Assembly: GCA_041695325.1 (NCBI GenBank)
Contig: JBGFRC010000051.1
Coordinates: 1 to 17,498, forward strand
Source: SURF-13 sp041695325
GTDB taxonomy: Bacteria > Pseudomonadota > Gammaproteobacteria > SURF-13
Length of the DNA stretch: 17,498 nucleotides
Direction: 5' to 3'
The position numbers and the translations under genes are program-made. Under the pieces are notes generated by a model. It saw only the letters and a program-made list of their open reading frames with translations, made no database searches and was not told the origin of the DNA. Positions within the stretch are counted from its first letter, which is position 1, and each line of letters begins with the position of its first letter. Positions 14,888 through 17,498 of the stretch are shown one piece after another.

Positions 14888-16324
14888 TCAGCGTTTGGTC
14901 TCCAGCGCCAATTGCGCCTCCAGCTCCTTGAGGCGCGCCTCGATTTGCGATCCCTGGTAGAAATCGTTTTCCTTGAGGCGTGAGGCGATCTTGAGCTGTT
15001 CTATCGCGGAGGCCGTGTCGCCGTTTAAATAGTAATGCTCGGCCAGGGCTTGATGCGCCTCGCCGGTCAATCCCGCCGCGCCGCGCGCCTCGGCCAGCAG
15101 TTTATAGGTTTCGGCGTCGTTGCGCCGCGCGCGCGCGTGTTTGTCCAGCAGCGCCGCCGCCTCGCGCGTCCGCCCTGCCGCCAGCAAGGCGCGTCCATAA
15201 CCCAGGGTCAGCGCATGATGGCCGGGATAGAGCTTAAGCGCGTCCTCATAGAGGCTCACCGCCTGCGCCGTGCGCCGGTCGGCGAGCTCAATTCCCGCCA
15301 GCAGCAGTGCGTAGGCGGGTTGATCCGGCGCCTGGTCCAGCAGCGCGCGCGCTTCCTCGCGCGCCTGCGGGAGATCGCCGTTACGCAACAGCGCCCAGGC
15401 GTAGCCGTAATGCTCCGCGGCGTGATCGGGGTTTTGTTTTACCGCGGCGGCAAAGTGTTTCAGCGTCTCCTTGGGATTTTTCTCTCCCAGCACGCGCAGC
15501 TTGGCGCGTACCAGGCGATAGCTGAGGCTGTCGCCCAACTGGCGGTAAGGATATTGCTCGGCGCGATTGCGAGTGTCGGCGATGCGCGCGGTGGTGACTG
15601 GGTGAGTGCGCAGGTAGTCGGGCAAGTTGGACCCGGAATAGCGCGTGGCTTGCTGCAGGCGCTCGAAAAACGCCGGCATGGCGCGCGGGTCGAAACCGGC
15701 GCGCGCCAGGGTCTGGACGCCGATGCGGTCGGCCTCCTCTTCGTTGGAGCGCGTGAAATTGATCTGGGTTTGCGCGACGCCGGCCTGAGCGGCGGTGAGC
15801 GCCGCCTGCCCCAGTTGACTGTTCTGGGTGCTGAGCAGGATGCCGGCGATGAGCGCCGCCGCCGCGGGTACGCTGAGCTTGTCCGCGGCCTCGAAGGCGC
15901 GCGCCAGGTGGCGCTGCGTCACGTGCGCGATTTCGTGCGCGATCACCGAGGCCAGCTCGCTTTCCGATTCGGCGGCGAGGATCAGCCCGCTGTTCACGCC
16001 GATATAGCCGCCCGGACCGGCGAAGGCGTTGATGTTCGGGTCCTGCACCACAAAGAAGTGGAAGTCGCGCGCCGGGTCGCCGCTGTGGGAGGCGATGCGA
16101 TAGCCCAGCGCCTGCATATAGTCACTGACCTCCGCGTCATCCAGCAGGGTAAGCCGCTGACGCATTTCGCGCATGAAGGCCTCCCCCATACGCCGGTCCT
16201 GCTCCGCGGAAAGCACGCCGCCGGAACTCTCGCCGATGTCGGGCAGGTCGAAGTTGAGGCGCATGTCGGCCCGCGCGGACGCGCACAGCAGGCTGAGCAG
16301 GAGTAGCAGGGCAGGATAGCGCAT
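14888..16324 (-). CDS. Periplasmic M48 metalloprotease with TPR repeats, BepA/YfgC-like
   Basis: A 478-residue zinc protease of the BepA (YfgC) type, which in E. coli acts in the periplasm on outer-membrane protein assembly, including LptD and BamA. A signal peptide (MRYPALLLLLSLLCASARA) precedes the mature start at DMRLNF. The M48 domain has VIAHEIAHVTQRHL with zinc ligands H130 and H134 and catalytic E131. The third ligand and its partner lie in NEEEAD (probably E195 and D199), and NAFAGPGGYIGVNSGL (99-114) is the conserved strand before the active site. From about residue 280 to the end are TPR-type helical repeats, for example HAAEHYGYAWALLRNGDLPQ and AVSLYEDALKLYPGHHALTL. The length is close to E. 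coli BepA. No clear ribosome binding site is seen; a 15-bp palindrome lies 9 nt upstream of the start. Confidence 0.9.
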   Translation of the reverse strand: MRYPALLLLLSLLCASARADMRLNFDLPDIGESSGGVLSAEQDRRMGEAFMREMRQRLTLLDDAEVSDYMQALGYRIASHSGDPARDFHFFVVQDPNINAFAGPGGYIGVNSGLILAAESESELASVIAHEIAHVTQRHLARAFEAADKLSVPAAAALIAGILLSTQNSQLGQAALTAAQAGVAQTQINFTRSNEEEADRIGVQTLARAGFDPRAMPAFFERLQQATRYSGSNLPDYLRTHPVTTARIADTRNRAEQYPYRQLGDSLSYRLVRAKLRVLGEKNPKETLKHFAAAVKQNPDHAAEHYGYAWALLRNGDLPQAREEARALLDQAPDQPAYALLLAGIELADRRTAQAVSLYEDALKLYPGHHALTLGYGRALLAAGRTREAAALLDKHARARRNDAETYKLLAEARGAAGLTGEAHQALAEHYYLNGDTASAIEQLKIASRLKENDFYQGSQIEARLKELEAQLALETKR

Positions 16325-16333
16325 GGTTAATGT

Positions 16334-16348
16334 GTCATAGGCTATGAC
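16334..16348 (-). promoter_or_regulatory. 15-bp palindrome before the M48 protease gene
   Basis: GTCATAG (16334-16340) and CTATGAC (16342-16348) are exact inverted repeats around one base. The site lies 9 nt upstream of the M48 protease start, within its leader, and could be an operator or a small RNA hairpin. I do not recognise it as a known regulator box. Confidence 0.4.
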
Positions 16349-16379
16349 TACGTTGCGGGCCGATCGGTTCCCGCGTCGC

Positions 16380-16408
16380 TCGCCTGTGTCATGGGCTTGC
16401 TTTATACT
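16380..16408 (+). promoter_or_regulatory. Candidate promoter for the + strand membrane gene
   Basis: TATACT (16403-16408) is a 5 of 6 match to a -10 box, with TCGCCT (16380-16385) 17 nt upstream as a poor -35. It lies 46 nt before the ATG at 16455, in the 130-bp divergent region. The overlapping TTTATA also reads TATAAA on the other strand, so it could serve either gene. Confidence 0.35.
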
Positions 16409-16454
16409 GTTTCAAGTCTAACTCAATCCGCTTCAAACCGCTCCGGGAAAATTC

Positions 16455-17498
16455 ATGCTCGATCACCTCGCCGCGCGCATACCGGCGCGTTACTGGATAG
16501 TGCTGCTGCTGTTGCTGTGGGGCGGCCTGGTATTGTTCACGCTGCGATTTGACGCCTATGGACTGGACGAGAATGCCGCGCAGGCGTTGCTGCTCAACTG
16601 GTCTATCGCGGGCGACGTGGCCAATCCTATCGTGGTATTCGGGGTGCCTGATTTTCGCGCGCTGCTGTACATCCCGCTGGGGATTTACTGGCCGGGCAGC
16701 GTGACGGCGGCCAAGGTGTTCACCGCACTGCTCGGTTTTGGCGCCGTGCTGCTGTTGTATCGCTGGAGCGCGCGCCAATTCACGGCCGAGATCGCCCTCA
16801 TCGGCAGCGGCCTGCTGCTGATTGCGCCGTTTATGTTGCATCAAATAGACAGCCTGGGCGCGGGGGTGTATCTCCTGTTTTTGTTTGGCGCAGGTGTGTG
16901 GCTGGACGACGCTTACCGCGCTGCGCCGCGCCCTTTGGGCGGCAAGTACTTTCTGCAGTTGCTGCTGGCCGCCGTCGCCGTGACGCTGCACCCGGCGGGT
17001 CTCGCCTATCCCGCGGCGCTGGTTTGGCGCTGGTATCAAAAGCCGGTGGATGCGCGCCAGCAGCGGCATATGTATGCCGGCGTTACTTTGGCGGTGCTGT
17101 TTGCGTTGCTCTTGCGCCAAGGCTGGAGCAATCTAGCCTGGTGGAGCAATCCTGTTGAGGCATTGGGCAATGTACTGGGGACGTACAGTTCCTGGCCGGG
17201 ATGGTTCGCGGGCGCGCTGCTGGTGCTGACCATCGCGGTGAATCTGCGCCGTTTCGGCGATGACCTCCTGGGAAGCGCATTGCTCGCCGCCGTGATAGTG
17301 GGGGCGATCGCGGCGGACGCCGTATGGGCTGCGCTGGCGCTGACCTTGCTGCTTTATTATGGCGGCGCGCGGCTCATCGCGCTCAATCAAAAATGGCGCG
17401 GCGGCCTGCTCGCGCAGCGCGGCCTGACGCTGCTGGCAATCATGCTGCTCTCGATAGTATTCATGGGCGCGAACAAGCAACAGTACGCGTTTAACAAG
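16455..17498 (+). CDS. Polytopic membrane protein, possibly GT-C glycosyltransferase-like (partial)
   Basis: The first 348 residues of an open frame that runs off the window. I do not recognise a specific gene. The start ATG follows GGGAAA by about 4 nt. The protein is very hydrophobic, with TM segments at about residues 13-31, 88-103, 108-128, 133-148, 166-190, 205-222, 249-266, 275-305 and 325-341. After TM1 a short segment reads RFDAYGLDENAAQALLLNWS, with an acidic DE (38-39). An acidic pair in the first periplasmic loop after TM1 is typical of GT-C glycosyltransferases such as ArnT or the protein mannosyltransferases, so a lipid-sugar-dependent transferase is possible but unproven. It is divergent from the M48 protease. 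Opposite-strand frames here are rich in Q, R and H and look like shadows, while this frame has normal membrane-protein composition. Confidence 0.7.
   Translation, partial: MLDHLAARIPARYWIVLLLLLWGGLVLFTLRFDAYGLDENAAQALLLNWSIAGDVANPIVVFGVPDFRALLYIPLGIYWPGSVTAAKVFTALLGFGAVLLLYRWSARQFTAEIALIGSGLLLIAPFMLHQIDSLGAGVYLLFLFGAGVWLDDAYRAAPRPLGGKYFLQLLLAAVAVTLHPAGLAYPAALVWRWYQKPVDARQQRHMYAGVTLAVLFALLLRQGWSNLAWWSNPVEALGNVLGTYSSWPGWFAGALLVLTIAVNLRRFGDDLLGSALLAAVIVGAIAADAVWAALALTLLLYYGGARLIALNQKWRGGLLAQRGLTLLAIMLLSIVFMGANKQQYAFNK

Noticed and set aside
15035..16306. 423-residue + strand frame opposite the M48 protease
   Set aside because: The - strand frame has a signal peptide, HEIAH and TPR repeats. The + frame is R, G and Q rich without motifs.
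16389..17120. 243-residue - strand frame opposite the last gene
   Set aside because: It is extremely rich in Q, R and H, while the opposite + frame is an uninterrupted membrane protein with normal composition from 16455 to the window end.
1..17498. CRISPR arrays, tRNA or rRNA genes, insertion sequences, prophage or defence systems
   Set aside because: No regularly spaced repeats, no cloverleaf or rRNA sequence and no transposase or integrase motifs were seen. Nearly all of the window is coding sequence of chromosomal families.

Overview
The window looks like a chromosomal segment of a GC-rich gammaproteobacterium, probably a sulfur oxidiser. Three things support this: the pilI-pilJ-pilK-chpA-chpB-chpC order of the Pil-Chp type IV pilus chemosensory system, the dusB-fis pair followed by purH-purD (a typical gammaproteobacterial arrangement), and a soxYZ pair for thiosulfate oxidation. 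The exact genus cannot be read from the sequence.

Region 1 (1-9822, + strand) is one chemosensory operon. It holds the 3' end of a CheW-like adaptor (pilI), the methyl-accepting receptor pilJ, the CheR-type methyltransferase pilK, a giant hybrid histidine kinase chpA, the CheB-type methylesterase chpB and a second CheW-like adaptor chpC. PilJ would sense pilus or surface state and signal through PilI/ChpC to ChpA, while PilK and ChpB set receptor methylation. The response regulators pilG and pilH would be expected upstream, outside the window. A terminator-like hairpin lies between pilI and pilJ. The pilK/chpA, chpA/chpB and chpB/chpC junctions all use the same 1-nt TGATG overlap.

Region 2 (9819-14829, - strand, read right to left) is a compact row soxY-soxZ-dusB-fis-purH-purD: periplasmic thiosulfate-oxidation carrier, tRNA dihydrouridine synthase, nucleoid protein Fis, and two IMP-synthesis enzymes. 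Gaps run from a 4-nt overlap to 41 nt, so co-transcription is likely. A sigma70-like promoter candidate lies just before soxY. purD and chpC converge and share one CTAG as their stop codons.

Region 3 (14888-17498) has a BepA/YfgC-like M48 metalloprotease with TPR repeats on the - strand. A 130-bp divergent intergenic region follows, then a + strand polytopic membrane protein, possibly GT-C glycosyltransferase-like, that runs off the window end.

No stretch of 300 bases lacks a gene. I saw no rRNA, tRNA, CRISPR array, transposase or attachment site. I found no clearly new multi-gene system. The most interesting points are the reduced ChpA with mostly degenerate N-terminal Hpt-like modules, palindromic repeat-like DNA inside chpA and chpB, the pilI/pilJ hairpin, and soxYZ placed ahead of dusB-fis-purHD.
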